DNA of 57,165 nucleotides from Desulfosporosinus sp. Its GTDB lineage: Bacteria; Campylobacterota; Campylobacteria; Campylobacterales; Arcobacteraceae. The notes below the pieces were generated by a model, which ran no database searches, had not been told where the DNA came from, and worked only from the letters and a program-made list of their open reading frames with translations. Of this stretch, positions 20,086-30,346 are shown in pieces. The stretch covers positions 1 to 57,165 of the forward strand of contig DYPS01000004.1 of the NCBI GenBank assembly GCA_020719775.1. Reading direction: 5' to 3'. The translations under genes were made by a program, and so were the position numbers. The first letter of the stretch is position 1. Every line of letters begins with the position of its first letter.

Positions 20086-22794
20086 ATGAAAACACTCACA
20101 ATTATAGATACTTTTGGATTTTTATTTAGAAGTTATTTTGCATTGCCACCACTCAAATCAAAAAGTGGATTTCCTACTGGGATGATTACTGGATTTATGA
20201 ATTTTATCGCTAGTATTGGGAAAGATTTTCGCACTGACTATTTGATTTTTGCCCTTGATAGCAAGGGAGATAGTTTTAGAAAAGAGATTTATAACGAATA
20301 TAAGGCTCATCGTCCTGAAGCCCCTGAAGATTTAAGGGTACAACTTCCTGTTGTAATAGATTTGATAGAAAAGATGGGATTTATTGTTGCTTCAAAAGTT
20401 GGTTATGAAGCAGATGATATTATCGCTTCGCTTTGCCTTGACGCGAAAAAAAATAATATCAAAGTACAGATAGTAAGTCATGATAAAGATTTGTATCAAC
20501 TTATCGATGAGACCACTTTTATGTTTGACCCAATTAATAGAAAAAAAGTTACCGATAATGAGTGCTTTACAAAGTATGGTGTTCATGCTTCCCAATTTGT
20601 GGACTACCAATCACTTTTGGGTGATAGTGCAGATAATGTCCCAGGGGTAAAAGGAGTCGGTGCAAAAACAGCTATGAGTTTAATAAGCGAATTTGGAACA
20701 ATTGAAAATCTTTATGAAAATATAGATAAAGTGGAAAAGCCAAGATGGAAATCGTTGCTTTTAGAAAATAAAGAGATGGCATTTATCAGTAAACAACTTG
20801 TGACTTTACACCCTGAATGTATCACATTTGAGGAGTTTTCTTGTCTTTTAGAGGATATGACTTTGCCACTAGAAAATCCTATTTTAAAAGTGGCTGATAT
20901 TTTGCGAGGGTACGATATGCACAATATCATCGCTAAGGTGCAAAAAGAGGGGACAAGTTATAAAACTATTATCCCTAAAGATTATGTTGAAAAAGAGGAG
21001 GTGATTTTAAAAGTTGATAAAAATATCAAATATGAGCTAGTAACTGATGGTAAAATCCTTGTAGATATAGTAAATAGTATCCCAAAAGCAACTATCGTAG
21101 CTTTTGATACCGAAACAACTGGACTTGATAGTTTAAGTGAAAAGATAGTTGGGTTTTCGTTTTGTTATGATGAAAAACACTCCTATTATGTCCCGATTGG
21201 ACATTTTTATTTGGGTGTTGGGGAACAAGTGAGTTTTGATATGGCTAAAAAAGCTATCGAAATACTGAGTCATCATAAACTTGTGGTGCATAATTTTAAA
21301 TATGACTATGAGATAATCAAACAAAATTTTGGTATCGAACTTGAATTGTTTGCCGATACGATGATAATGTCGTGGTTGGTTGAAAGTGATAAACCAGTTG
21401 GACTTGATAAATTAGCACTCAAACATTTTTCCCATGAGATGATAGCTTTTAAAGATGTGGTGAAAAAAGGGGAAGATTTTTCAAATGTGGAGATAGAAGT
21501 TGCTTGTAAATATGCTGCTGAAGATGCTTATATCTGTTTTATTTTGTATAAAAAATTTGAGAAAATTTTTCAAAGTGAGAGTGAGCTTATCACTATTTCA
21601 AAAGATTTGGAGTTTCCATTTATTAAAGTGCTGAGTTATATGCAAGAAAATGGGATAAAACTCGATATTGCTAAACTTGAAGAGCTCAAAAAAGTAAATA
21701 AAATCACCCTTGAAGAGCTAACAAACGATATCTATAAAGAGAGTGGTATGACTTTTAATATCAACTCCCCAAAACAACTGGGAGAAGTTCTTTTTAACCA
21801 TCTTGGGCTTCCAACTGCTAAAAAAACCCAAACGGGATTTAGTACAAATGAGCAAGTTTTGGAAGGACTCAAAGATGCTCATATAGTTGTAGCAAAACTT
21901 CTTGATTATAGGGAAGCTTTTAAGTTGCAAAGTACCTATATTGAGCCACTTTTGGAACTTGGAAGTAGCAAGGAAGACCATAGAGTGCATACCTCTTTTT
22001 TACAAACAGGAACTGCAACAGGACGGCTCAGTAGTAAAAATCCAAATCTTCAAAATATCCCTGTAAGAAGTGTTGCTGGAAAAGAGATACGAAAAGCTTT
22101 TATAGCTGAGGCTCAGCATAAACTTGTCAGTGTCGACTACTCCCAAATTGAGCTACGACTCCTCGCCCATTTTAGTAAAGATAAAGCCTTGTGTGAAGCT
22201 TTTTTTGATGGAGCAGATATTCATCTTCGAACAGCGATTCATATCTTTGGGGAAAGTGAAGCAGAACAAAAAAGAAATATCGCAAAATCTATCAATTTTG
22301 GACTTTTATATGGGATGGGTGCAAAAAAACTTGGGGATACTTTGGGTATCAGTGCAAAAGAAGCTAAAAGCTATATCGATAAATATTTTGAGAGTTTTAC
22401 CGATATCAAAAAGTTTTTAACTAGCGTAGAAGAGGAAGCAATGGAGAAAGGGTATATCACAACTCTTATTGGAAGAAAACGGAAATTTGACTTTAAAAAT
22501 GCTACACCAATGCTAAAAGCCGCATATCTTAGGGAAGCTGTCAATGCTGTATTTCAAGGAAGTGCCGCTGATTTAATCAAACTTTCAATGGTAAAGATTT
22601 TCCAAAAATACAAAAATAATCCCCATATGAAGATGCTTTTGCAAATCCACGATGAACTGATTTTTGAGATAGAAGATGAGTATGTCTATGAGATAACAAA
22701 AGATATCAAAACGATTATGGAAGATATTTATAAACTCGGTGTTCCACTCAAAGTAAGTGTTAATATTGGTGATACTTGGGGTGATCTAAAATAA
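20086..22794 (+). CDS. polA: DNA polymerase I with intact proofreading
   Basis: PolA fills gaps in repair and removes RNA primers. The 902 residues hold three domains: a 5'-3' exonuclease (about 1-290, with YKAHRP and KGVGAKTA), a 3'-5' exonuclease (about 325-510) and the polymerase (about 520-902). Proofreading residues are present: AFDTETTGL (first Asp-x-Glu), HNFKYDYE, and YAAEDAY (Y-x3-D). Polymerase motifs A (VSVDYSQIELR), B (KSINFGLLYG) and C (LQIHDELIFE) are intact. Some Campylobacterota polymerases lack proofreading residues, so the complete set is worth noting. GAGG lies 6 bases before the ATG. Confidence 0.97.
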   Translation: MKTLTIIDTFGFLFRSYFALPPLKSKSGFPTGMITGFMNFIASIGKDFRTDYLIFALDSKGDSFRKEIYNEYKAHRPEAPEDLRVQLPVVIDLIEKMGFIVASKVGYEADDIIASLCLDAKKNNIKVQIVSHDKDLYQLIDETTFMFDPINRKKVTDNECFTKYGVHASQFVDYQSLLGDSADNVPGVKGVGAKTAMSLISEFGTIENLYENIDKVEKPRWKSLLLENKEMAFISKQLVTLHPECITFEEFSCLLEDMTLPLENPILKVADILRGYDMHNIIAKVQKEGTSYKTIIPKDYVEKEEVILKVDKNIKYELVTDGKILVDIVNSIPKATIVAFDTETTGLDSLSEKIVGFSFCYDEKHSYYVPIGHFYLGVGEQVSFDMAKKAIEILSHHKLVVHNFKYDYEIIKQNFGIELELFADTMIMSWLVESDKPVGLDKLALKHFSHEMIAFKDVVKKGEDFSNVEIEVACKYAAEDAYICFILYKKFEKIFQSESELITISKDLEFPFIKVLSYMQENGIKLDIAKLEELKKVNKITLEELTNDIYKESGMTFNINSPKQLGEVLFNHLGLPTAKKTQTGFSTNEQVLEGLKDAHIVVAKLLDYREAFKLQSTYIEPLLELGSSKEDHRVHTSFLQTGTATGRLSSKNPNLQNIPVRSVAGKEIRKAFIAEAQHKLVSVDYSQIELRLLAHFSKDKALCEAFFDGADIHLRTAIHIFGESEAEQKRNIAKSINFGLLYGMGAKKLGDTLGISAKEAKSYIDKYFESFTDIKKFLTSVEEEAMEKGYITTLIGRKRKFDFKNATPMLKAAYLREAVNAVFQGSAADLIKLSMVKIFQKYKNNPHMKMLLQIHDELIFEIEDEYVYEITKDIKTIMEDIYKLGVPLKVSVNIGDTWGDLK

Positions 22795-22852
22795 TTTGTA
22801 ACTATTTTGTAATACAATAATAATAAACTATTAGAAAATAGTGGAGTATTGT

Positions 22853-24559
22853 GTGATAGATATAGAAAAAGAGATTCAAAAAAAATTTCCAAAAGTTGAT
22901 ACTAAATTACCTATGATAAAAAAATCAATTTTTAAAGTAGCTAAAAAATTGATTCATGAAGATAAAATTAATGCATTTTTAAAAGAGAACAATGAACTTA
23001 GTGGTTTTGAATTTATTGATGCTACTTTAGATTATTTTGGATTTGATTTTAGTTTTCAAAGTAATCAAATTGAAAATATACCTGCAACTGGAAGAGTGGT
23101 GATTGTAGCCAATCATCCACTTGGAGCATTGGATGCCTTGTGTTTACTTAAACTTATTAGCAAAGTACGAAAAGATGTTAAGATAATTGCAAATGATTTT
23201 TTAGCAGGGATAGCAAATATTGATTCGCTTTTAATTAAAATAGATAATTTTAAATCAAAACAAAATAAAGAAAATATTTTAAGGGTTTATAAGGCTTTAG
23301 AAAACGAAGAAGCTTTGATTATTTTTCCAGCTGGTGAAGTAAGTAGAGTTACTCCAACAGGTATCAAAGATGGAAAATGGGAAAAAGGTTTTTTAAAATT
23401 TGCTAAAAAAACAAAAAGTCCAATTTTGCCTATTTTGGTGGATGGAAAGAATTCAAAAACTTTCTATACAGTATCTCTTCTTAATAAAACATTTTCAACT
23501 ATTTTGCTATCAAATGAAATGTTTAAACAGCAGAATAAAATCGTTAATCTTGAAATTGGTAAGCTTATTGAATATGAAAATATTTTTTTACTACATACAT
23601 CTATAGATGCTTTGCCAGAAATGTATAAAAAGCATCTTTATGGATTGAAAAAAAATAAAAATCAATTGTTTAAAACATCAAGTCCAATAGCACATGGAGA
23701 AGATAGAAAAAGCCTTAAAAAAGAGTTGAAGCAAAGTGAATTGTTAGGAACAACAAATGATGGAAAAAAGATTTATTTATATAGTTATATGAATGATGGA
23801 ACTGTATTAAAAGAGATAGGAAGACTTCGAGAAGTAAGTTTTAGAAAAGTTCAAGAAGGTGTTAATAAAAAAAGAGATATTGATAAGTTTGATAAATATT
23901 ATAAACATATTGTTCTTTGGGATGATGAAGAGCTTGAAATAGTGGGAGCCTATAGAATTGGAATTGCTGAAGAGATTTATGAAGAGTATGAATTTGATGG
24001 ATTTTATGCCAATACACTTTTTAAATTTCAAAAAGATTTTTTACCATTTATGGAAAATTCAATAGAACTCGGAAGAAGTTTTGTTCAACCAAAATATTGG
24101 GGAACAAGAGCATTGGATTATCTTTGGTATGGAATAGGGGCGTATCTAAAAAATAATCCACAAATAAAGTATATGTATGGACCTGTAAGTCTTAGTGGTA
24201 GCTTTCCACAATATGCAAAAGAATTAATGGTTGATTTTTATAGTAATTATTTCAAAGGTAATAAAAAAATAGTAGAATCAAAAAATCCTTTTGAATATGA
24301 AACGAAAAATATAGCTTTGGAGAATAATTTTTCATTTCAAGACTATTCAAGTGATTTTAAAATTTTAAAAGATAAATTAAAAAGTATAGATTTAAATGTG
24401 CCAACACTTTATAAACAATATAGTGAACTTTGCGAAGAGGGTGGAGTAAAGTTTTATGGATTTAATATCGATCCTGATTTTAATGACTGTGTTGATGGAT
24501 TTATTGTTGTTGAAGTAGCAAAAATCAAAGAGAGCAAAAAAGAAAGATATATAAAATAA
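22853..24559 (+). CDS. OlsF-like two-domain acyltransferase (ornithine lipid type)
   Basis: The protein joins two acyltransferase domains. The N-terminal part is PlsC-like, with ANHPLGALDAL (catalytic histidine) and FPAGEVSR. The C-terminal part is a hemolysin/OlsB-like N-acyltransferase, with LREVSFRKV, VGAYRIG, ELGRSFVQPKYWG and GPVSLSG. This order is that of OlsF, which makes ornithine lipids in one polypeptide: the C-terminal half N-acylates ornithine and the N-terminal half adds the second chain. The GTG at 22853 is preferred, because GGAG lies 6 bases upstream; a GTG at 22841 would add four residues. The aminolipid product is inferred. Confidence 0.75.
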   Translation: MIDIEKEIQKKFPKVDTKLPMIKKSIFKVAKKLIHEDKINAFLKENNELSGFEFIDATLDYFGFDFSFQSNQIENIPATGRVVIVANHPLGALDALCLLKLISKVRKDVKIIANDFLAGIANIDSLLIKIDNFKSKQNKENILRVYKALENEEALIIFPAGEVSRVTPTGIKDGKWEKGFLKFAKKTKSPILPILVDGKNSKTFYTVSLLNKTFSTILLSNEMFKQQNKIVNLEIGKLIEYENIFLLHTSIDALPEMYKKHLYGLKKNKNQLFKTSSPIAHGEDRKSLKKELKQSELLGTTNDGKKIYLYSYMNDGTVLKEIGRLREVSFRKVQEGVNKKRDIDKFDKYYKHIVLWDDEELEIVGAYRIGIAEEIYEEYEFDGFYANTLFKFQKDFLPFMENSIELGRSFVQPKYWGTRALDYLWYGIGAYLKNNPQIKYMYGPVSLSGSFPQYAKELMVDFYSNYFKGNKKIVESKNPFEYETKNIALENNFSFQDYSSDFKILKDKLKSIDLNVPTLYKQYSELCEEGGVKFYGFNIDPDFNDCVDGFIVVEVAKIKESKKERYIK

Positions 24560-24640
24560 TTTTTCTTCGGTAGTTTATTTTAAAGTTAAAGAGTTAAAAA
24601 ATAGATATAATCAATCCATCTCAATAATTAGAGGGAAAAA

Positions 24641-25297
24641 GTGATGGAAGAGATAAATAAAAAATTTGAAAGATGTCAAATGTTATTTGGCGAAAATTTT
24701 TTGAAAATTCAAAAAGGGAAGATTATTATCCTTGGAGTAGGAGGGGTTGGTGGCCATGCTCTTGATTGTCTTTATAGAAGCGGAGTAAGTGATATTACGA
24801 TTGTTGATTTTGATAGATATGATCTTACAAATCAAAATAGACAAATTGGAAGTGATGCTCTTGAGCAATATAAAGTAGAACATCTTCAAACTATTTATCC
24901 TGGGATAAAAATCATTAATCAAAGAATTGATGAAAATTGGATTAAAGATACAGATTTAAGTCAATATGATCTGATTTTAGATGCCATTGATGATATTAAG
25001 CCTAAAGTTGAATTGATTAAAAAATACTATAAAAAGATAATATCTTCTGGCGGAAGTGCGAAAAAAACAGATCCAACAAAAATAGAGTATATCTCTTTAT
25101 GGAAAACGATAAATGATCCATTTTTACGAAAAATTAGAACAATGCTAAAAAAAGATAAATTTGACAAAAGCTTTAAAGTGATATTTAGTAGCGAAGTGCC
25201 AAAAACAGTTTCAAAAGGCTCATTTATTGGTGTTACTGGGAGTTTTGGACTTACAATGTGTAGTATTGCAATTGACAGATTAATTAAAAAGATTTAG
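24641..25297 (+). CDS. tcdA: ThiF/E1-family protein, TcdA-like
   Basis: This 218-residue Rossmann-fold E1-like enzyme resembles TcdA (YgdL), which cyclises threonylcarbamoyladenosine at A37 of tRNA using ATP. The nucleotide loop is GVGGVGGHALDCLYRSG (about 31-47), followed by IVDFDRYDLTNQNRQIG, the conserved acid and DxNxxRQ-type block, and ILDAIDDIKPK. The later SSGGSAKKTDP and TGSFGLTMCS also fit. It may start at GTG 24641 or ATG 24644, after AGAGGG. It would act downstream of the TsaB/TsaD pathway. MoeB/ThiF-like roles are the alternative, but no C-terminal rhodanese or sulfur-carrier gene is next to it. Confidence 0.82.
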   Translation: MMEEINKKFERCQMLFGENFLKIQKGKIIILGVGGVGGHALDCLYRSGVSDITIVDFDRYDLTNQNRQIGSDALEQYKVEHLQTIYPGIKIINQRIDENWIKDTDLSQYDLILDAIDDIKPKVELIKKYYKKIISSGGSAKKTDPTKIEYISLWKTINDPFLRKIRTMLKKDKFDKSFKVIFSSEVPKTVSKGSFIGVTGSFGLTMCSIAIDRLIKKI

Positions 25298-25691
25298 TTT
25301 TAAGAAATTTTGAAAGATATCTGTCAAGAATTATTTGAGCCGCAATACTATCAAGTCTCCCATCTCTTTTATGTTTCATATCTCCTTTTGTGAGCTCTTC
25401 TGCTTCTATAGAGCTCATATTTTCCTCTTGAAAAATAATCTCATTTTTAAACTCCAAAAGAGAAACAAAATGTTTGATACGGTTTTGCATATCTATACTA
25501 GCACTTGGAAAACCAACAATTAAAATGTCAATCTCCCATTCTTTTAAAAAGTTATCTACCTCCAAAGCAGCTTGATTTCTATTTTTTCTAAGGATTGGAT
25601 GTTGAGGTGTTGTTATTCCAAGTCCAGCTGAAATAGCAACACCAATTCTTTTTAGACCTATATCTATGGAGGCAATTTTTTTATTTGACAT
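25284..25691 (-). CDS. ruvX: RuvX/YqgF RNase H-fold nuclease
   Basis: This 135-residue YqgF-family protein has the RNase H-like fold: SIDIGLKRIGVAIS at the N-terminus (first acidic residue), ILIVGFP, ENMSSIEAEEL, and LDSIAAQIIL with the last acidic residue. Family members are proposed to resolve Holliday junctions or mature the 5' end of 16S pre-rRNA. The 3' end overlaps the convergent tcdA-like gene by 14 bases. GAGG precedes the ATG. Confidence 0.93.
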   Translation of the reverse strand: MSNKKIASIDIGLKRIGVAISAGLGITTPQHPILRKNRNQAALEVDNFLKEWEIDILIVGFPSASIDMQNRIKHFVSLLEFKNEIIFQEENMSSIEAEELTKGDMKHKRDGRLDSIAAQIILDRYLSKFLKTKSF

Positions 25692-25860
25692 TTTATAACC
25701 TCTTTTCCCATAATTTTTAATTTTTTCGAGATATGATTAATCGCTACAAACTTTCAAGTTTATATAATTAAGGTCGATAAACAACCCCTCTCGTACAGCC
25801 TGATGATATAATAAAATCCCTTAATAGCAATTCTAAAATTTAAAAACAATTTTTATGATA
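25692..25860. other. intergenic segment without a recognised gene
   Basis: Between the ruvX start and the argH promoter lies about 170 bases with no convincing ORF. It contains an inverted repeat AAACTT-TC-AAGTTT (25747-25760) and a locally GC-richer block around 25770-25803 (CAACCCCTCTCGTACAGCCT). On the minus strand TATT- and TATA-like sequences lie near 25806-25820, so a long ruvX leader or a small RNA is possible. Nothing definite was seen. Confidence 0.3.
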
Positions 25861-25896
25861 ACTTTTTGTTGTTGCTATTTTATAATACTAATGTGT

Positions 25897-25902
25897 TATA
25901 AT
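25897..25902 (+). promoter_or_regulatory. extended -10 promoter for argH
   Basis: TGT followed by TATAAT gives an extended -10. Transcription would start near 25909, leaving a leader of about 23 bases with AGGA before the GTG. A second TATAAT lies at 25881-25886. Confidence 0.6.
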
Positions 25903-25931
25903 CTTTAAAAATCATAATACTAGGATTGTAG

Positions 25932-27317
25932 GTGCCAAATAAACAAATACTAAAAAATACTAATGCAGAAATTCTAAATCAATTTAATGCTTCACTACTT
26001 TTTGATAAGAAATTGTATCTTCAAGATATTAAAGGAAGTATTGCTCATAGTAAAATGTTAGCTTTACAGGGGATTATATCTATTGATGATCAAGATAGTA
26101 TCGAAAAAGGTCTTTTGCAAATAAAAGAAGAGATAGAAAATAGACAATTTGTTTGGAAAATTGAAGATGAAGATATCCATATGGCTGTTGAAAATCGCTT
26201 AAGTCAAATTATAGGTACACCAGCTGGAAGACTACATACTGCGCGAAGTAGAAATGATCAAGTTGCGACTGATTTTACTTTGTATGTGCAAGATAAAACT
26301 TTGGATATCAAAGAGAAACTCAAAAAACTTATAACTACTTTTGTGGATATCGCTTCAAAGCATAGTGATACTTTAATTCCAGGGATGACGCATCTACAAC
26401 ATGCACAACCTATAAATTTTGGTTTTCATATGTTAGCTTATGCAAATATGTTTAAAAGAGATTTTGAAAGATTTACAAGTAGCTATGAAAGAAACAACTA
26501 TTCTCCGCTTGGAAGTGCTGCACTTGCAGGAACTCCACACAATATTGATAGATTTAAAACAGCTGAACTTCTTGGATTTACAGCACCAACAAATTGTGCA
26601 CTTGATAGTAGTAGTAATCGTGATTTTGCACTAGAAATTCTTTTTAATATAGCAACTTCAATGATGCACATAAGTCGAATATCTGAAGAACTTATCCTAT
26701 GGTCAAGTTATGAATTTGGTTTTGTTAGAATGAGTGATGAATATGCAACAACAAGTTCAATCATGCCACAAAAGAAAAATCCAGATGTCCCTGAACTTTT
26801 AAGAGGAAAAACAGGAAGAGCATATGGAAACCTAATAGGACTTTTAACCGTGATGAAAGGGCTTCCACTTGCATATAATAAAGATACGCAAGAGGATAAA
26901 GAGGGTGTTTTTGATAGTGTTGAGACTATAGAGATAAGTTTAGATATTCTAACAGCTGTGATGGAAACTTTGATTATAAATAAAGAAAACATGGAAAAAG
27001 CTTGTAAAATTGGGCATTTGACAGCAACTGATTTAGCTGATTATTTAGTACAAAAGCAAAATATTCCATTTAGAACAGCTTACTACATTACAAAAGATGT
27101 TGTCGCTTATGCAAATGGATTAACAAAAGATGTGAGTGAACTTACAATAGAAGAAGTAAGAGCCTCAAGTAGTGAATTACAAAGCGTTTCAGAAGATATT
27201 ATTGATTGTTTAAATCTTAGAAACTCAATGAATGCAAGACAAAGTTTTGGTGGAACAAGTACAAGCGAAACGAATCATCAGGTAAAAATATTTGTAGATT
27301 GGTTAAGTAAAAATTAA
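25932..27317 (+). CDS. argH: argininosuccinate lyase
   Basis: ArgH releases arginine and fumarate from argininosuccinate, the last step of arginine synthesis. The 461 residues include [37 protein letters not shown] and the fumarase-superfamily signature [16 protein letters not shown], where the flexible loop with the catalytic serine lies. The start codon is GTG, preceded by AGGATTGTAG. No other arg genes are in the window. Confidence 0.97.
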   Translation: MPNKQILKNTNAEILNQFNASLLFDKKLYLQDIKGSIAHSKMLALQGIISIDDQDSIEKGLLQIKEEIENRQFVWKIEDEDIHMAVENRLSQIIGTPAGRLHTARSRNDQVATDFTLYVQDKTLDIKEKLKKLITTFVDIASKHSDTLIPGMTHLQHAQPINFGFHMLAYANMFKRDFERFTSSYERNNYSPLGSAALAGTPHNIDRFKTAELLGFTAPTNCALDSSSNRDFALEILFNIATSMMHISRISEELILWSSYEFGFVRMSDEYATTSSIMPQKKNPDVPELLRGKTGRAYGNLIGLLTVMKGLPLAYNKDTQEDKEGVFDSVETIEISLDILTAVMETLIINKENMEKACKIGHLTATDLADYLVQKQNIPFRTAYYITKDVVAYANGLTKDVSELTIEEVRASSSELQSVSEDIIDCLNLRNSMNARQSFGGTSTSETNHQVKIFVDWLSKN

Positions 27318-27370
27318 TTTCTTAAGCCAAATATGATAAAATGGAAGAAAAATTTTAATAAAGGATTTTA

Positions 27371-29179
27371 TTGGACTGTATAGGTATTAAGAGGGATGAT
27401 ATAGTATATGACCTTCAAACTGCTAAAGCCTTGAATATTCAAGGGGAAGAAATCATGGCATCGAACACTAAAGATGCATTGGAGATATTAAGGCACTCAA
27501 CTGCACATTTAATGGCTCAAGCTATAAAAGAACTTCATCCGGAAGCTCAATTTTTTGTTGGACCAGTTGTTGATGAAGGGTTCTATTATGATTTTAAAGT
27601 TTCAAAAGCAATAACTGATGAAGATTTGAAGATGATAGAAAAAAAAATGAAAGATATCGCTTCAAAAAGATTGCCAATTGAAAGAGCAGAAATTAGTAGA
27701 GAAGAGTTCGCTCTTAAATTTGTAAATGATCCTTTAAAGCAAATGGTTCTCAAAAATATCAAAGATGATATTTTAACTGTCTATAAACAAGGTGATTTTG
27801 AAGATTTATGTAGAGGACCACATTTAGAAAACACAAGAACTATTAGAAATTTCAAACTTTTAAGAGTTGCTGGTGCGTATCTTGGTGGCGATGAAAATAA
27901 TGAGATGATTACTAGAATTTATGGTATCTCATTTTTTGAAAAAGAAGATTTAACAACTTATCTTACAATGCTTGAAGAAGCTAAAAAAAGAGATCATAGA
28001 AAATTAGGTACAGAGCTTAAATTGTTTACTTTTAGTGATGATGTTGGTGCTGGTCTTCCTTTATGGCTTCCAGCTGGAGCTAGACTTAGAGGTAAGTTAG
28101 AACAACTTTTATACAAAGCGCATAGAAAAAGAGGGTATCAACCTGTAAGAGGTCCTGAAATACTGAAAGCAGAAGCTTGGGTTAAATCAGGGCATTACGC
28201 AAATTACAAAGAAAATATGTATTTCACTCAAATTGAGGGGCAAGAATATGGGATTAAACCAATGAACTGTGTTGGTCATATTCAAATTTTCAAAGATGAT
28301 TTGGTTTCATACAAAGATTTACCACTTAAATATTTCGAATATGGAGTTGTTCATAGACATGAAATGAGTGGAACAATGCACGGACTTTTCAGGGTTAGAG
28401 AGTTTACACAAGATGATGCACATATTTTCTGTATGCCTACTCAAGTAAAAACAGTAATTATGGAAGTTTTAGAATTCGTTGAAAGTTTAATGAAGTTATT
28501 TGATTTTCAATATGAAATGATGGTCTCAACTAGACCTGAAAAAGCTATTGGTGATGATGTGTTTTGGGAAGCAACGACTCAAGGTATAAAAGATGCACTT
28601 GATGAAAATAATTACACTTATGGAATAGATGAGGGTGGTGGAGCATTTTATGGTCCAAAAATAGATATTAAAATACTTGATGCAATTGGTAGAAAATGGC
28701 AATGTGGAACTATCCAAGTTGATATGAATTTACCAGAAAGATTTGAACTTCAATATACGACAAGCGAAGATACAAGAGAGCGTCCAGTTATGATTCATAG
28801 AGCAATTCTTGGAAGTTTTGAAAGATTTATTGGAATTTTAACAGAGCATTGTGCTGGAGAATTCCCATTTAGTATCGCTCCAACAGAGGTTGCAATTATC
28901 CCAATTAGCGATAATAACTTGGCTTACGCGAAAGAGATCGCTGCAGATTTAAGAGAACTTGATATTGATAGTGAAATTTTTGATAAAAATGATAGTTTAA
29001 ATAAAAAAATTAGAAATGCTGAAAAGGGACGAGTTCCTATGATTTTGGTTTTAGGCGAAGCTGAGATGGAAAATCAAATGGTAGCACTCAGAGATAGAAG
29101 AAAGAGAGAGAGAAGTGAGATTTCCAAAGCAGAATTCTTAGAAATGGTAAAAAATAAAAAACAAGAGGACAAAATTTGA
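27371..29179 (+). CDS. thrS: threonyl-tRNA synthetase, TGS-poor form
   Basis: ThrS charges tRNA(Thr). The 602 residues are about 40 fewer than the E. coli enzyme: only a remnant of the N-terminal TGS domain is left before the editing domain ([16 protein letters not shown]). The class II core is complete, with zinc ligands in MNCVGH, HRHEMSG and TEHCAGEFP, and the motif-2 segment [15 protein letters not shown]. The C-terminal anticodon domain reaches the end. The TTG start has AAGGA 5 bases upstream. infC overlaps its stop codon, so synthesis of both is coupled. Confidence 0.96.
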   Translation: MDCIGIKRDDIVYDLQTAKALNIQGEEIMASNTKDALEILRHSTAHLMAQAIKELHPEAQFFVGPVVDEGFYYDFKVSKAITDEDLKMIEKKMKDIASKRLPIERAEISREEFALKFVNDPLKQMVLKNIKDDILTVYKQGDFEDLCRGPHLENTRTIRNFKLLRVAGAYLGGDENNEMITRIYGISFFEKEDLTTYLTMLEEAKKRDHRKLGTELKLFTFSDDVGAGLPLWLPAGARLRGKLEQLLYKAHRKRGYQPVRGPEILKAEAWVKSGHYANYKENMYFTQIEGQEYGIKPMNCVGHIQIFKDDLVSYKDLPLKYFEYGVVHRHEMSGTMHGLFRVREFTQDDAHIFCMPTQVKTVIMEVLEFVESLMKLFDFQYEMMVSTRPEKAIGDDVFWEATTQGIKDALDENNYTYGIDEGGGAFYGPKIDIKILDAIGRKWQCGTIQVDMNLPERFELQYTTSEDTRERPVMIHRAILGSFERFIGILTEHCAGEFPFSIAPTEVAIIPISDNNLAYAKEIAADLRELDIDSEIFDKNDSLNKKIRNAEKGRVPMILVLGEAEMENQMVALRDRRKRERSEISKAEFLEMVKNKKQEDKI

Positions 29180-29706
29180 ATTTAAAAACAAAAAAAACAG
29201 ATGATACATTGATGAACGACGACATAAGATTCCCAGAAGTTAGATGTAATGGAGACGATGGAACATCTTATGGAATAATCAGCTCAAAAGAAGCATTAAA
29301 GCTTGCAGATGAGCAAGGGATGGATCTTGTTTGTATCGCTGCTACTGCTAATCCACCAGTTGTAAAAATCATGGATTATAGTAAATTTAAATATCAATTA
29401 GAAAAAAAGAAAAAAGAAGCCAAGAAAAATCAAAAAATAATTGTAACAAAAGAGATAAAATTATCAGTAAAAATTGCTGCAAATGATGTAAGTTACAAAG
29501 TAAAACATGCTAGAGAGTTTATCGAAGAAGGAAATCATGTTAAATTTAGAGTTTTCCTTAAAGGTAGAGAAATGTCAAACCCAAAAGCTGGTGAGGATGT
29601 TTTAAATGCAGTTTGGCCTATGTTAGAAGATATTGGTGTCAAAGATCAAGATCCAAAACTTGAAGGTAGATATGTAAATATGTTGATTGTTCCTAAAAAG
29701 AAGTAA
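29176..29706 (+). CDS. infC: translation initiation factor IF-3
   Basis: IF-3 (176 residues) keeps ribosomal subunits apart and checks the start codon. Seen: [28 protein letters not shown], the lysine-rich linker (KKKKKEAKK-type) and the C-terminal domain with [20 protein letters not shown]-like KGREMSNP and a closing [10 protein letters not shown]. The start is a TTG that overlaps the thrS TGA (TTGA). A non-canonical start is common for infC and fits autoregulation, because IF-3 discriminates against poor start codons; the usual codon elsewhere is AUU. rpmI and rplT, which often follow, are absent. Confidence 0.96.
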   Translation: MNLKTKKTDDTLMNDDIRFPEVRCNGDDGTSYGIISSKEALKLADEQGMDLVCIAATANPPVVKIMDYSKFKYQLEKKKKEAKKNQKIIVTKEIKLSVKIAANDVSYKVKHAREFIEEGNHVKFRVFLKGREMSNPKAGEDVLNAVWPMLEDIGVKDQDPKLEGRYVNMLIVPKKK

Positions 29707-29743
29707 GATTCTTTAAATTTTTTTCAAGAATTAGAAATTAAAA

Positions 29744-30346
29744 TTGGTAAAAATTAAAAATATTCCTTGTGTTATTTTAAGTGGTGGGAAAAGTAGTCGA
29801 ATGGGAGAAGATAAATCACTCCTTCCCTTTGGTAATTTCAAAACTCTTATTGAATTTCAATACACAAAATTATCTACTATATTTGAAAATGTTTATATTT
29901 CAAGTAAAAATGATAAATTTACTTTTCCTTGTAAAATAGTTTATGATAAAAATGAGATTTATTCTCCAATGGTGGCTTTGGAGTCTATTTTTTATACATT
30001 GAAAGAAGATTCAATTTTTATTATATCTGTTGATACTCCACTGGTAAAAGAAGCAAGTATAAGATTTCTTATTGAGCAATCGCTCGAACAATCATTTGAT
30101 GCCATTATTTGTAAGGATGCCAATAAAATACATAATCTTATTGGAGTATTTAAAAGAGTGGTAGAAGATAAAATAGGGAAGATGCTAGTTCAGAATAATC
30201 ATAAAATTAATATGCTTTTAACTAAAGAGATCATAACAAAAATAGTATTCTTTGAAGATGCCAATCAATTTACAAATATCAATGAAAAAGATGATTACTT
30301 AAACTTAGTTAAAAAATTTTCAACTTTTAATCGAATAGAACTATAA
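29744..30346 (+). CDS. mobA: molybdenum cofactor guanylyltransferase
   Basis: MobA attaches GMP to molybdopterin to give the guanine-dinucleotide cofactor. The 200 residues begin IPCVILSGGKSSRMGEDKSLLPFG, the nucleotidyltransferase loop, with IISVDTPLV as the metal-binding aspartate region. It follows infC by 37 bases. The start is probably the TTG at 29744; no strong ribosome site is seen, so the exact start is uncertain. Its 3' end overlaps the convergent ygbA gene by 52 bases. Confidence 0.88.
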   Translation: MVKIKNIPCVILSGGKSSRMGEDKSLLPFGNFKTLIEFQYTKLSTIFENVYISSKNDKFTFPCKIVYDKNEIYSPMVALESIFYTLKEDSIFIISVDTPLVKEASIRFLIEQSLEQSFDAIICKDANKIHNLIGVFKRVVEDKIGKMLVQNNHKINMLLTKEIITKIVFFEDANQFTNINEKDDYLNLVKKFSTFNRIEL

